Source: JAZGER01 sp036480335 (GTDB lineage: Bacteria; Pseudomonadota; Gammaproteobacteria; DSM-19610). Taken from it: a DNA stretch of 64,000 bases. The notes beneath the pieces are model-generated. The model worked only from the letters and a program-made list of their open reading frames with translations. It had not been told where the DNA came from and made no database searches. This document shows, one piece after another, positions 53,834-62,894 of the stretch (position 1 is its first letter; every line of letters starts with the position of its first letter). A program made the translations under genes and the position numbers. The DNA is taken from NCBI GenBank assembly GCA_036480335.1, contig JAZGGH010000101.1, positions 1 to 64,000 on the forward strand, read 5' to 3'.

Positions 53834-55864
53834 ATGTTTAACCCTATGTCCAGTATTTTTCTCGAAGTAAAGAATATCCGAACACAGATCGGTGATGGTG
53901 ACAGGGCATTGCGAGTTGTCGATGATGTCAGTTTTCAGATTCAGCGTGGTGAGACACTGGCATTGCTGGGTGAATCCGGTTGTGGTAAATCGATGACGGC
54001 TTTGTCGATTTTGCGCCTGTTACCCAAACCGGCGGGCAAGGTTGTCAGTGGCCAGGTGCTGGTTGATGGGGTGGATGTGTTGACTTTGCCTGAAAGCCAG
54101 ATGCGTGATGTGCGTGGTAGCAAGATTGCGATGATTTTTCAGGAACCCATGACTTCACTGAATCCGGTAATGACCGTCGGTGAGCAGATCATTGAATCTC
54201 TGCAGCAGCATACCGATTTATCTTCAAAGGCTGCTCGACTGAAGGTGCTGGAACTGCTGGATGCAGTGGGTATCCCGGATATTGAGCGGCGCTATAGCGA
54301 ATATCCCCATCAGCTATCTGGTGGTATGAAACAGCGCGTCATGATTGCTATTGCGCTGGCTACAGAGCCTGATTTGTTGATTGCGGATGAGCCAACCACT
54401 GCGCTGGATGTGACTATCCAGGCGCAAGTGCTCGATTTGCTGCGCGATCTGCAACAAAAACGCGGCATGGCTGTTATGTTGATTACTCATGATCTTGGGG
54501 TTGTCGCACAGATGGCCGATCGTGTTGCGGTTATGTATGCCGGAGAAATTGTTGAGCAGATAAATCGCCAGGACTTTTTTACCTCGCCACGACATCCATA
54601 CAGTCAGAAATTGTTTGCCGCTTTGCCGAATCATCAGAAACGCAACCAGCCACTGACTGTCATTCATGGCAGTGTGCCAATGTTGAACCAGAAGTTTGGC
54701 GGTTGTCGTTTTGCACCCCGTTGTGACAGTGCATGGAAAGATTGTTTGAGTCAGTTGCCACGCTGGATCGAGACCGAAAAAAATGAAGGCTTACGTTGCC
54801 ATCTTGCGGATAAGCAAATGACGCAGGGGGAATTGATTAACCAGTGGCATGAGGTTCCGATCGAGAAAGATGCCGGTATGGATCCGCTGGCGGTGGGAAC
54901 TCCGTTGCTGGATGTGAGTGAGCTGAGAGTGCATTTCCCGATACGGCGTGGCCTGTTCAAGCGTGTGGTGGGGCATGTGAAAGCTGTCGATGGCGTGGAT
55001 GTCTGTATCCCGGTTGGTGAAACACTGGCGTTGGTAGGTGAGTCGGGTTGTGGAAAAACCACGGTGGGGAAAAGTATTCTGCAACTGATTCGACCGACCT
55101 CTGGCAGTGTGTTATTTCGTTCAACGGATTTGTGTACTTTGAGCCATACCCAACTCAAACAACGGCGCTCGGATTTCCAGATTATTTTTCAGGATCCGTA
55201 TTCGTCGATGAATCCCAGAATGAAGGTGGGTGACATCCTTGAAGAAGGTATGGTGGCGCAGAAAATTGGCAAAAACCGGGCAGAACGCCAGCGCCGTATA
55301 GCGGAATTATTGCAGGAAGTCGGCATGCAACCAGAACATGTTCACCGCTACCCACATGAATTTTCAGGTGGTCAGCGGCAGCGTATTTGTATTGCCAGGG
55401 CATTAGCAGTGCATCCACAGCTAATTGTCTGTGATGAGCCGACGAGTGCATTGGATGTTTCAGTTCAGGCGCAAATATTGAATCTTCTCAAAGATTTACA
55501 GCGTAATCTTGGACTATCTTATCTTTTTATTACACACGATATGTCGGTGGTTGCCTATCTGGCGGACCGGGTGGCTGTCATGTATCTGGGGCGTATTGTG
55601 GAAGTGGGCAGTATTCAGGAGATTTTGAACCAGCCTCGCCATCCCTATACTCAGGCACTGTTATCGGCGGTCCCTGTGCTCGATCAGGAAGAAGAGCGAA
55701 CCATCATCAAGCTTGAAGGCGATATGCCATCACCCTCTAATCCACCTTGTGGCTGTTACTTCCACCCGCGTTGTCCGCAAGTGATGGAAAAATGCCGTCA
55801 GACTTATCCCGATGCTGTGGGATTATCCAGGACGCATATGGCTAGTTGCCATCTGTTGGCATAA
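53834..55864 (+). CDS. Fused double ABC ATPase of peptide-transporter type (YejF/GsiA-like)
   Basis: A 676-residue protein joining OppD-like and OppF-like ATPases. Each half has Walker A (GESGCGKSM; GESGCGKTT), a signature (LSGGMKQR; FSGGQRQR) and Walker B with ADEPTTALD or CDEPTSALD. Each also has a C-terminal oligopeptide-type cysteine region (GGCRFAPRC; CGCYFHPRC), which in OppD-type proteins can hold an iron-sulfur cluster. It would energise uptake of peptides or glutathione-like solutes. No permease or binding protein is encoded nearby, so its partners must lie elsewhere. A MITE-like element starts right after its stop. Confidence 0.9.
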   Translation: MFNPMSSIFLEVKNIRTQIGDGDRALRVVDDVSFQIQRGETLALLGESGCGKSMTALSILRLLPKPAGKVVSGQVLVDGVDVLTLPESQMRDVRGSKIAMIFQEPMTSLNPVMTVGEQIIESLQQHTDLSSKAARLKVLELLDAVGIPDIERRYSEYPHQLSGGMKQRVMIAIALATEPDLLIADEPTTALDVTIQAQVLDLLRDLQQKRGMAVMLITHDLGVVAQMADRVAVMYAGEIVEQINRQDFFTSPRHPYSQKLFAALPNHQKRNQPLTVIHGSVPMLNQKFGGCRFAPRCDSAWKDCLSQLPRWIETEKNEGLRCHLADKQMTQGELINQWHEVPIEKDAGMDPLAVGTPLLDVSELRVHFPIRRGLFKRVVGHVKAVDGVDVCIPVGETLALVGESGCGKTTVGKSILQLIRPTSGSVLFRSTDLCTLSHTQLKQRRSDFQIIFQDPYSSMNPRMKVGDILEEGMVAQKIGKNRAERQRRIAELLQEVGMQPEHVHRYPHEFSGGQRQRICIARALAVHPQLIVCDEPTSALDVSVQAQILNLLKDLQRNLGLSYLFITHDMSVVAYLADRVAVMYLGRIVEVGSIQEILNQPRHPYTQALLSAVPVLDQEEERTIIKLEGDMPSPSNPPCGCYFHPRCPQVMEKCRQTYPDAVGLSRTHMASCHLLA

Positions 55865-56005
55865 GGGCACCTCTATATAATAGTCTTTTCGCCCGATTTC
55901 TGCGTTGGATGACAATTGCGATCCTCATGTATGCCTTATACACTGCGGTTCTCAAAATTCATCCGACTTGAACTCAGACGAAAATCCTGATTAATAGAGG
56001 TACCC
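55865..56005 (+). mobile_element. MITE-like element, second whole copy
   Basis: A 141-bp non-coding unit with ends GGGCACCTCTAT and ATAGAGGTACCC (one mismatch). ATAA directly flanks both sides (55861-55864 and 56006-56009), a possible 4-bp target duplication. The left ATAA includes the TAA stop of the ABC gene. It is inverted relative to the copy at 50284-50423 and lies in the leader of the aminotransferase gene. Confidence 0.8.
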
Positions 56006-56093
56006 ATAACTATATAAGTTGTATTGATAGTCGCGTGGCAATTAGTGGTAGACTCAGCGGCTATTTACAGACATATTTGGAGATAACAGCACC

Positions 56094-57278
56094 ATGAGTA
56101 TTCAGTCTTTTCATCCCCCTGTTCGTACTCTGATGGGCCCTGGGCCATCAGATGTAAACCCCCGCATACTTGAAGCCATGTCGCGGCCGACTATCGGTCA
56201 TCTTGATCCTAAATTTGTGGGTCTGATGGATGAGATGAAGGAATTACTGCGCTATGCGTTCCAGACCGATTATGATTTGACTATGCCGATTTCGGCACCC
56301 GGTTCGGCGGGTATGGAAGCCTGTTTTGTTAACCTGGTAGAATCAGGTGATACTGTTGTAGTCTGCCAGAATGGTGTGTTTGGCGGACGCATGAAAGAAA
56401 ATGTAGAGCGTATCGGTGCGACTGCGGTTATGGTCGAAGATGAATGGGGAACCGCGATTGATCTGGATAAGGTTGAAGATGCGCTTAAGGCCAATCCTGC
56501 TGCCAGTGTGCTGGCCTTTGTGCATGCTGAAACCTCTACCGGTGCGTTGTCTGATGCCTGGGCATTATCTGAATTGGCGAAAAAGTATGATTGCCTGACA
56601 ATTGCCGATACGGTGACATCACTCGGTGGTTCGCCGTTGAAGGTGTCTGACTGGGGGCTGGATGCCGTGTATTCCGGTTCACAGAAATGCCTTTCCTGCG
56701 TACCTGGTTTGTCGCCAGTGACATTCAGTGGGCGTGCGGTTGAACGCATCAAGGACAGAAAATCCAGTGTGCAAAGCTGGTTCCTGGATTTGAATCTAGT
56801 GCTGGGTTATTGGGGTGCAGGTGCAAAACGTGCCTATCATCATACTGCCCCCGTGAATACACTGTATGCACTGCATGAATCGTTGGTAATATTAACCGAG
56901 GAAGGTATCGAAAATTCCTGGGAGCGGCATCAGAAAAACCATCTGGCGTTGCGTGCCGGTCTGGAAGCGATGGGGCTGGAATTGATTGTTCCTGAAAAGG
57001 ATCGTCTGCCGCAACTGAATGCAGTGAGTATTCCGGGAGGCGTAGATGATGCTGCTGTTCGTGCTCGCTTGCTAAACGAATATAATCTAGAAATTGGTGC
57101 CGGGCTTGGGCCGATGGCCGGTAAAATCTGGCGAATTGGTTTAATGGGCTTTGCTAGTAGTCAGTCAAATGTGCTGCTTTGTTTAGGTGCGCTGGATGCT
57201 GTGTTAAATGATATGGGTGCTTCTATTCAGGCTGGGAGTGCAGTGAAGGCAGCTATGGAATTTTATCGGCAGGATTAG
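56094..57278 (+). CDS. Class V aminotransferase, alanine/serine-glyoxylate type
   Basis: A 394-residue PLP enzyme, probably transferring the amino group of alanine or serine to glyoxylate. The N-terminal GPGPSDVNPRILEAMSRPTIGHLDP is the family signature. The PLP lysine is K198 in YSGSQKCLS, and the phosphate- and ring-contact blocks (SAPGSAGMEA and IADTVTSLGG) are present. The substrate choice (alanine versus serine versus phosphonoacetaldehyde-type) is not certain. It is a single-gene unit with a good GGAG upstream and a strong terminator downstream. Confidence 0.88.
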   Translation: MSIQSFHPPVRTLMGPGPSDVNPRILEAMSRPTIGHLDPKFVGLMDEMKELLRYAFQTDYDLTMPISAPGSAGMEACFVNLVESGDTVVVCQNGVFGGRMKENVERIGATAVMVEDEWGTAIDLDKVEDALKANPAASVLAFVHAETSTGALSDAWALSELAKKYDCLTIADTVTSLGGSPLKVSDWGLDAVYSGSQKCLSCVPGLSPVTFSGRAVERIKDRKSSVQSWFLDLNLVLGYWGAGAKRAYHHTAPVNTLYALHESLVILTEEGIENSWERHQKNHLALRAGLEAMGLELIVPEKDRLPQLNAVSIPGGVDDAAVRARLLNEYNLEIGAGLGPMAGKIWRIGLMGFASSQSNVLLCLGALDAVLNDMGASIQAGSAVKAAMEFYRQD

Positions 57279-57311
57279 CGAGTACGTTTTGTAGCTGTTA
57301 TTTTTTCTGTA

Positions 57312-57346
57312 TAAAAAAGGGGCCGCGAATGCGGCCCTTTTTTATA
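57312..57346. terminator. Bidirectional intrinsic terminator
   Basis: GGGCCGC and GCGGCCC pair around GAAT, flanked by A-run and T-run on either side. It serves the aminotransferase on one strand and the parvulin gene, ending at 57363, on the other. Confidence 0.92.
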
Positions 57347-57362
57347 GCATATTTAGCTGTGA

Positions 57363-58706
57363 TTATTCACTGCTAACAGCATCTACTCCGCTTTTAACCT
57401 TGTCGATCAGTTTCTGTGCAGACTCTTCAGCACCAGAAGTTACTGATCCCATGGCGCCGGTGTTAGCCGCATCGCTACCAGCTTCTGTAGCGCCTGAAGT
57501 AACGGCATCAACAGCATCACTACCAGCTTCTGTAGCGCCTGAAGTAACGGCATCAACAGCATCACTACCAGCTTCGGTAACGCCTGAAGTAACGGCATCA
57601 ACAGCATCGCTACCAGCTTCTGTAGCGCCTGAAGTAACGGCATCAACAGCATCACTACCAGCTTCGGTCACAGCTTCAACAGCATCACTACCCGCCTCAG
57701 TAATTTCGGAGGTAACGGCATCAACAGCATCAGTTGTTACAGTATCTTCACTGTCCATAGATTCTTGTGAGTGTTCAGCGGCAGCATCATCGTGGCTATG
57801 ATCATGATCTGAATCTATAGCCGGTATAGCTACTGCAGGTGCTACGTATTGGATATCTATTGTTGCTTTTTCTCTCAGACCATCGAGATAATTTTGCAGA
57901 CGTTGTTTTTGCAGAAACGCACTGATTTGAGGTTTAAGTTGCTCAAAAGGTGGTGGAGTAATATCACGACTGTCATCACGAACAATGACATGCCAGCCAA
58001 ACTGGGTTTCAACGGGTGTTTTTGTGTAGCTGCCTTTTTCAAGTTTGGCTACAGTTTCTGAGAAAGGCTGAACCATTTGTGCTGCAGAAAACCAGCCAAG
58101 ATCGCCACCGTTTTTGCCGGTAGGGCCGGTTGAAAGCTCTTTTGCCAGTTCGGAGAAATCTGCGCCAGACTCCAGCTTGCTGATGATGTCTTTGGCTTCT
58201 TCTTCAGTCTTGACAAGAATGTGTCTTGCCTTGAATTCCTTGCCAGCTTCACCGCCGGTTTTTTCATCATACAGTGCCTGCATCTCTTCGTCAGTGACCG
58301 GGTTATCTGCCAGATATTTTTTGATCGTGGCACCGCCAATCACTGCTTTACGCTGTTGTTGAATCTGTGCAACGATGTCAGGCTGTTTATCGATACCCTT
58401 GCTCTCACCGTCCTGCACTGACAATTCCAGATTGATCAGTTCTTCAATTGTCGCTTGCATGTTGTTGTTTGCAGCGTCACCGGGGCGACGGCGTTCACGT
58501 TGTTCCAGATAGCTTTCAGCCAGGTTTTTTGTGATGGATTTGCCGTTAACAGTGGCCATGACTTCGCTGTTATCTGCAGCGGTAGTTACCGATTGTATTG
58601 CAGGTGCAGAGATGGCGGTCGGACCGGTTGTATCATTTGATACGTTATCGCAGGCAGAGATTGCCAGGCCTGAAGAAATGATGACTGCAAGTTTAGAAAG
58701 TTTCAT
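57363..58706 (-). CDS. Parvulin-type peptidyl-prolyl isomerase lipoprotein with repeat tail
   Basis: A 447-residue protein. A lipoprotein-like signal (ISACDN) precedes a SurA/PrsA-like helical chaperone region (about 48-145). A PpiC parvulin domain follows (about 155-255, KARHILVKTEEEA to QFGWHVIVRDD). Then comes a His/Asp-rich stretch (DSDHDHSHDDAAAEH, about 295-310). The C-terminal third is tandem 15-residue repeats of the type AGSDAVDAVTSGATE. It is likely a periplasmic foldase; the His-rich part could bind metal. The repeat tail is not part of known PpiC proteins I recall. AGGAAA precedes the ATG. Confidence 0.88.
   Translation of the reverse strand: MKLSKLAVIISSGLAISACDNVSNDTTGPTAISAPAIQSVTTAADNSEVMATVNGKSITKNLAESYLEQRERRRPGDAANNNMQATIEELINLELSVQDGESKGIDKQPDIVAQIQQQRKAVIGGATIKKYLADNPVTDEEMQALYDEKTGGEAGKEFKARHILVKTEEEAKDIISKLESGADFSELAKELSTGPTGKNGGDLGWFSAAQMVQPFSETVAKLEKGSYTKTPVETQFGWHVIVRDDSRDITPPPFEQLKPQISAFLQKQRLQNYLDGLREKATIDIQYVAPAVAIPAIDSDHDHSHDDAAAEHSQESMDSEDTVTTDAVDAVTSEITEAGSDAVEAVTEAGSDAVDAVTSGATEAGSDAVDAVTSGVTEAGSDAVDAVTSGATEAGSDAVDAVTSGATEAGSDAANTGAMGSVTSGAEESAQKLIDKVKSGVDAVSSE
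57469..57726 (-). repeat. 45-bp in-frame tandem repeats in the parvulin gene
   Basis: Four near-identical 45-bp units (57469-57648) are followed by one 33-bp partial unit and one diverged unit. They encode the AVDAVTSG-TEAGSD repeat. Units 1 and 4 are identical and the others differ at one to four bases, indicating recent unequal exchange or slippage. Confidence 0.92.
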
Positions 58707-58772
58707 GTCGGGTTTCCTGTTCCTTTGGTTGTTAAAAAATAATTAAGTCAGATGTTCCTAAGATGTTTCCCT

Positions 58773-59048
58773 TTAGTTTATTTCTGAGGGGGTATATGCC
58801 TTGATGCTAAGGGCGTGTATTTCGGTTTGCATAGCATCGCCAAGCGCATCGTAGATCAGTCGATGGCGTTGAATAAGCGATTTTTCGTCAAAGGCATTGG
58901 AAACCACTTCAACAATGAAGTGGCCGCCACCACCTTTTGCGCCTGCATGGCCAGCATGCTTGGCGCTTTCATCAATGATATTCAGCACTGTCGGTGACAG
59001 TTTCTTATTCAGGATATCCTTGATCATTTCAATACGTTGTTCATTCAT
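58773..59048 (-). CDS. BolA family protein
   Basis: A 91-residue BolA/IbaG-type protein with the class-II-like fold pattern: N-terminal helix (RIEMIKDILNKKL), AGHAGAKGGGGHFIVEVVS, the RHRLIYDALGD helix block and the closing IHALSIKAYTPSE. BolA proteins pair with monothiol glutaredoxins in iron-sulfur cluster handling. HxH-type histidines in the loop could be ligands. The start directly abuts the yciI stop, so it is the last gene of a four-gene operon. Confidence 0.9.
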   Translation of the reverse strand: MNEQRIEMIKDILNKKLSPTVLNIIDESAKHAGHAGAKGGGGHFIVEVVSNAFDEKSLIQRHRLIYDALGDAMQTEIHALSIKAYTPSEIN

Positions 59049-59348
59049 TCAGGGGAGTACCTTTTTCCAGGGTTTGACAGTAACAGCGTGGTAGACGCCA
59101 GCTTCTATATAGGGATCTTGTGATGCCCATTGTTGTGCGATTTCCAGTGATGTAAATTCGGCAATGATCAGGCTACCTGTAAAGCCTGCATCACCAGGAT
59201 CTTCATTGTCGATCGCAGGGCAGGGGCCTGCAGCTAGCAAGCGACCTTCCTGTTGCAATATCTTGAGTCTTTCTATATGAGCCGGTCGAGCTTCTAATCG
59301 CTTAATAAGGCTGTCCGGTTTGTCTTCGGCGTAAATAATATAAAACAT
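59049..59348 (-). CDS. yciI: YciI-like protein
   Basis: A 99-residue protein with the YCII domain: FYIIYAEDKPDSLIKRLEARPAHIERL, GRLLAAGPCPA and a central DPGDAGFTGSLIIAEF. The family has a conserved His-Asp pair and a dimeric ferredoxin-like fold, with an unknown reaction. It sits two bases after yciB, as in many gammaproteobacteria. Confidence 0.92.
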   Translation of the reverse strand: MFYIIYAEDKPDSLIKRLEARPAHIERLKILQQEGRLLAAGPCPAIDNEDPGDAGFTGSLIIAEFTSLEIAQQWASQDPYIEAGVYHAVTVKPWKKVLP

Positions 59349-59350
59349 GC

Positions 59351-59914
59351 TTATTCGCCTTTGCTCTGATCAGGAGAGATTTCGTCATCTTCTGTCATAT
59401 AGCGGCTCAGGTAGAGTGCCTGGGCAAAAACGAATACCAGTGTCATACCCATCATGCCAAAGAGTTTGAAATTGACCCAGGTGTTTTCAGGATAGTTAAA
59501 GGCGACATACAAATTAACAGCACCCATGGCGATAAAAAACAAAATCCAGGCAATGTTAAGTTTTGCCCAGATGGGTTTTTCAACCTGAATGGCTTCACTC
59601 ATCATTCGCTCAACCAGAGTTTTCTTTGCGAATAACTGGCTGGCCAGGAAGCTGCCGGCAAACAGCCAGTTGATGATCGTTGGCTTCCACTTGATAAAGA
59701 CAGGATCATGTAAGGCAAGCGTCAGGCCGCCAAATACTGTCAGTAGTCCCAGTGTGATCAGATGCATGTTTTCAAAGCGGCGATGTTTGAGCCAGTAAAT
59801 GAAGGTTTGCACAAAAGCGGCCGCAATGGCAACACCAGTAGCAAAGTATATTCCTTTCAGCTTGTAGGCAAGGAAAAATAGTAGAATTGGGAAAAAATCA
59901 AATAGAAATTTCAT
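59351..59914 (-). CDS. yciB: Inner-membrane septation protein A family (YciB/IspZ)
   Basis: A 187-residue inner-membrane protein with five predicted helices. It shows the YciB blocks FDFFPILLFFLAYKLKGIYFATG, the HDPVFIKWKPT loop and the C-terminal WVNFKLFGMMGMTLVFVFAQALYLSRY. YciB is linked to cell-envelope and division maintenance. Its start overlaps the upstream gene by an ATGA. Confidence 0.94.
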   Translation of the reverse strand: MKFLFDFFPILLFFLAYKLKGIYFATGVAIAAAFVQTFIYWLKHRRFENMHLITLGLLTVFGGLTLALHDPVFIKWKPTIINWLFAGSFLASQLFAKKTLVERMMSEAIQVEKPIWAKLNIAWILFFIAMGAVNLYVAFNYPENTWVNFKLFGMMGMTLVFVFAQALYLSRYMTEDDEISPDQSKGE

Positions 59915-60624
59915 AGTGTTCTCGGGTATCGCCGGAACCAGGACTCCATTACCTGTCGTACCTGCACCGGATAGTTTGCTCGCTCCATCTGTTGCATGCC
60001 TTCGCTGAAAAATTGCGCTGCTTCTTCAGGCATATTGTCTGTGAATAGTTTAAAAGCGTCTTCCATTATCGCAGGTTGCAGGGTTCTTGTCGCAACAATT
60101 GCACGGTTCAGGTTGAGAATACGCCAGGGGCGACCGGGATTGCTTTTATCCAGATCCAGCTTGAAGGGTGCGGCCATGGTTTGCATGAGTTCGGTGCTGA
60201 TCGAAAACAGTTCGGTCAGTTCCTCTTCTGAGTGGGTTTCGTTGGCAAATTTTGCATATCCATCTACGACCATCTCAATGCTCAATAATTCCCCGCCATT
60301 GCGTACTATCCAGAGGGCAAGTGTGGTGGCCAGTTTTTCAAATTCAGCGATAACGGTACTCAGTTGCAGCTGTCTGGCTATTTCCTGCCCTTTGGCGCAC
60401 AGATTCAGTGCATATTCTCCCAGCGCAGACAGGTCATGATTGTGAGCACTGGAGTCGCTGGTTGCCATGGTGTCGTAGAGCTTATTGAACGCTTCTTCTA
60501 ATAGTTCCAGGTCAGCAGCTTGTTGCCTGGAGATATCAATATTCTTAAGTCTTTGATTAATAGTGTCGAGTAACTCATTGACCTTTAGGCGTAAAAAAGG
60601 TTGTTTTGGTTCAGGAACAGGCAT
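59911..60624 (-). CDS. Hypothetical protein preceding yciB
   Basis: A 237-residue, mostly helical, acidic cytoplasmic protein with no signal peptide or membrane span. I do not recognise a domain. It begins with a Pro-rich head (MPVPEPKQPFLRLKV), then helix-rich sequence with many Glu/Leu heptads, and ends in a basic WFRRYPRTL. Overlap with yciB and the four-gene order suggest cotranscription. It diverges from the PHP phosphatase gene, leaving 97 bases between. Confidence 0.8.
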   Translation of the reverse strand: MPVPEPKQPFLRLKVNELLDTINQRLKNIDISRQQAADLELLEEAFNKLYDTMATSDSSAHNHDLSALGEYALNLCAKGQEIARQLQLSTVIAEFEKLATTLALWIVRNGGELLSIEMVVDGYAKFANETHSEEELTELFSISTELMQTMAAPFKLDLDKSNPGRPWRILNLNRAIVATRTLQPAIMEDAFKLFTDNMPEEAAQFFSEGMQQMERANYPVQVRQVMESWFRRYPRTL

Positions 60625-60721
60625 GTTTTATCTTCAAGTGATTGTCTGGTGGGCTATTTTATCTGAAATGGCGATGAGTTTGCACAGGCGTGTAGCAGTC
60701 AGGTCAGGTAGAATAGTCCGG

Positions 60722-61573
60722 ATGACAGTTAATTACGATCTCCATTGCCACTCAACCGCATCAGATGGCACTCTGGCGCCGGCTGAGGTTGTGCGCCTGG
60801 CAGCCAGCGCTGGTGTTGATGTGCTGGCGCTAACAGATCATGACACACTTGATGGTATCGCTGAAGCGCAGCAGACAGCACTGAACGAGAGTCTGCAACT
60901 GGTGGCAGGTGTGGAAATCTCTGTGAGCTGGAAAAAGGCAACTATCCATTTGCTGGGGCTTGGCGTCGCTACTGACAGTCAATCGTTGGTTAATGGTTTG
61001 CAAACACAGCTGGCTTTTCGTTCATGGCGGGGGCAGGAAATGGCCCGGCGACTTGAAAAAGATGGTTTTCTGGATGCTCTACAAGGTGCCCAATCACATT
61101 GTAAGGGATCTATTCTCAGTCGCACACACTTTGCACATTATATTGTTGATAGTGGTCGCGTGAACAGTATTCGTGATGTCTTCAAAAAATTTCTGGTGCC
61201 AGGCAAACCGGGCTATGTCAGTGGTCAGTGGGTATCGCTTGAGGAGGCGGTTAGCTGGATACTGGAAGCTGGCGGTATTCCAGTGATCGCGCATCCGGCG
61301 CGTTATAAATTTACTCGCACTCGCTTGCGAACATTGCTCGATGAATTCAAGATGCATGGCGGCATTGGGCTTGAAGTGGTGTCTGGTAGCCATTCACTGG
61401 ATGAAACACGGCACATGGCCGTGGTCGCACGCGATCATAATTTACTGGCTTCACGCGGCTCGGATTATCACGGCCCGGAAAAACCCTGGGTACAGATGGG
61501 AAGATTACGTCCTTTGCCGGTAAATTGTCCGGCGGTATGGGAGCATGAGCACTGGCGTGGCGGTGCCTCATGA
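60722..61573 (+). CDS. PHP-domain phosphoesterase (YciV/RNase AM-like)
   Basis: A 283-residue PHP phosphoesterase. Metal ligands appear in order: DLHCHSTASDG (residues 6-16), LTDHDTLDG (about 40), GVEIS (about 65), HFAHY and an HPAR block, then SGSH and a late GSDYHG. The closest characterised relative is YciV, a 5'-3' exonuclease and 3',5'-bisphosphonucleotide phosphatase maturing 5S/23S rRNA ends. The frame is open 53 codons upstream, but this ATG begins next to the first motif. It overlaps yciO by ATGA. Confidence 0.9.
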   Translation: MTVNYDLHCHSTASDGTLAPAEVVRLAASAGVDVLALTDHDTLDGIAEAQQTALNESLQLVAGVEISVSWKKATIHLLGLGVATDSQSLVNGLQTQLAFRSWRGQEMARRLEKDGFLDALQGAQSHCKGSILSRTHFAHYIVDSGRVNSIRDVFKKFLVPGKPGYVSGQWVSLEEAVSWILEAGGIPVIAHPARYKFTRTRLRTLLDEFKMHGGIGLEVVSGSHSLDETRHMAVVARDHNLLASRGSDYHGPEKPWVQMGRLRPLPVNCPAVWEHEHWRGGAS

Positions 61574-62193
61574 GTCAGTTTTTTGAAGTACATCGAGATA
61601 ATCCACAGCCAAGATTGATGAAGCAGGCGGCTGCGATTATTCGCGAGGGTGGTATTGCGGTAATTCCGACTGATTCCTGTTATGCGCTTGCCTGTCACCT
61701 GGATGATAAATCTGCGGTAGAACGTATTCGGCGTATTCGTGAGGTGGGCAAGAACCACAACTTTACATTGATGTGTCGTGATCTGGCTGAAATAGCGACC
61801 TATGCCAGGGTGGAGAATAATGTTTACCGTTTGTTAAAATCGTTTACCCCCGGTGCCTATACTTTTCTACTGCGGGCGACCGCGATAGTGCCGCGTCGAC
61901 TGCAGCATCCGAAACGAAAAACCATCGGTATTCGAGTGCCGGATTCTGCTATTGTTGGCTGTCTGTTGAATGAGTTTGGTGAGCCATTGATGACCTCAAC
62001 CCTGATACTGCCAGGCAGTGAATTGCCTGAGACAGATGCGTATGATATCCGCGAAAAACTGGAGCATGATATTGATCTGGTTGTGGATGGTGGCCACTGT
62101 GGCATTGAGCCTACCACGGTAGTTGATTTGCTGGATGCGGCACCTAAACTGGTTCGCCAGGGCAAGGGGCCCATTGAAGGATTAATTGAATGA
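61570..62193 (+). CDS. yciO: YciO/TsaC (Sua5-YrdC) family protein
   Basis: A 207-residue YrdC-domain protein. The fold is recognisable from GGIAVIPTDSCYALAC, ERIRRIREVGKNHNFTLMC, PGAYTFLLRA and TIGIRVPDS. YrdC relatives make threonylcarbamoyl-AMP for tRNA t6A. YciO proteins share the fold with weaker or distinct activity. It is coupled by overlaps to both neighbours. Confidence 0.92.
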   Translation: MSQFFEVHRDNPQPRLMKQAAAIIREGGIAVIPTDSCYALACHLDDKSAVERIRRIREVGKNHNFTLMCRDLAEIATYARVENNVYRLLKSFTPGAYTFLLRATAIVPRRLQHPKRKTIGIRVPDSAIVGCLLNEFGEPLMTSTLILPGSELPETDAYDIREKLEHDIDLVVDGGHCGIEPTTVVDLLDAAPKLVRQGKGPIEGLIE

Positions 62194-62891
62194 TCATAGA
62201 AACAACCCTGATACAGAAAATCGTTGCCTGGGTAATACCCGTTCTGTTTGCGATTACGGTGCATGAAACGGCGCATGGGCTGGTGGCAAAGCAGCTGGGT
62301 GATCGCACTGCGCAAATGCTCGGTCGATTAACACTAAACCCGCTGAAACATATTGATCCGGTAGGTACGCTGCTAGTGCCAGGGTTGATGTTGTTAATGC
62401 CGGGCGGCTTTGTGTTTGGCTGGGCAAAGCCTGTGCCTGTCGACTGGCGTAATCTGAATAATCCAAAAAAAGACATGGCGTGGGTGGCGCTGGCAGGACC
62501 TGTTTCCAATTTGCTGATGGCTATTTTCTGGGCGATGATTATTCGCTTTGCGATGAGTTTAGGCGGCGCTGATTCATTTGCGTTACCGTTGATGTTAATG
62601 GGTGTTGCCGGTATTTCTATCAATACAGTACTGATGGTATTGAACCTGTTTCCAATGCCACCACTGGATGGAGGGCGGGTTATGACGGGTTTATTACCGA
62701 TGCGCTATGCTCGTGTTTATTCAAGGATTGAGCCCTATGGTATGTTCATTGTGATAGGTTTATTGGTCACTGGCATACTGGGGCAGCTTATGTGGCCAGT
62801 GATGCAGTTTTTCTTCAGTCTTCTGGCGCCAATTGCCGGGCTTACAGTTTATCAGTATGTTGCCATACTCACTTCCTTGTTCGGGGGATAA
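62190..62891 (+). CDS. Site-2 protease-like M50 membrane peptidase
   Basis: A 233-residue membrane metalloprotease. The zinc motif is H25-ETA-H29 in the first helix, and the third ligand is in NLFPMPPLDGGRV. About five or six helices are predicted. This short, PDZ-less form is common between yciO and trpS in gammaproteobacteria; its substrates are unknown. It overlaps the yciO stop by ATGA. Confidence 0.92.
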   Translation: MIIETTLIQKIVAWVIPVLFAITVHETAHGLVAKQLGDRTAQMLGRLTLNPLKHIDPVGTLLVPGLMLLMPGGFVFGWAKPVPVDWRNLNNPKKDMAWVALAGPVSNLLMAIFWAMIIRFAMSLGGADSFALPLMLMGVAGISINTVLMVLNLFPMPPLDGGRVMTGLLPMRYARVYSRIEPYGMFIVIGLLVTGILGQLMWPVMQFFFSLLAPIAGLTVYQYVAILTSLFGG

Positions 62892-62894
62892 AAA

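Noticed and set aside
57469..57726. Repeats that could be mistaken for a CRISPR array
   Set aside because: The units are contiguous without unique spacers, are in frame with a protein and have no cas genes nearby.
57400..57801. 133-codon forward frame through the parvulin repeat region
   Set aside because: It is the mirror of the 45-bp repeats, whose length is a multiple of three, so all frames stay open. The reverse gene has a signal peptide and a known domain.
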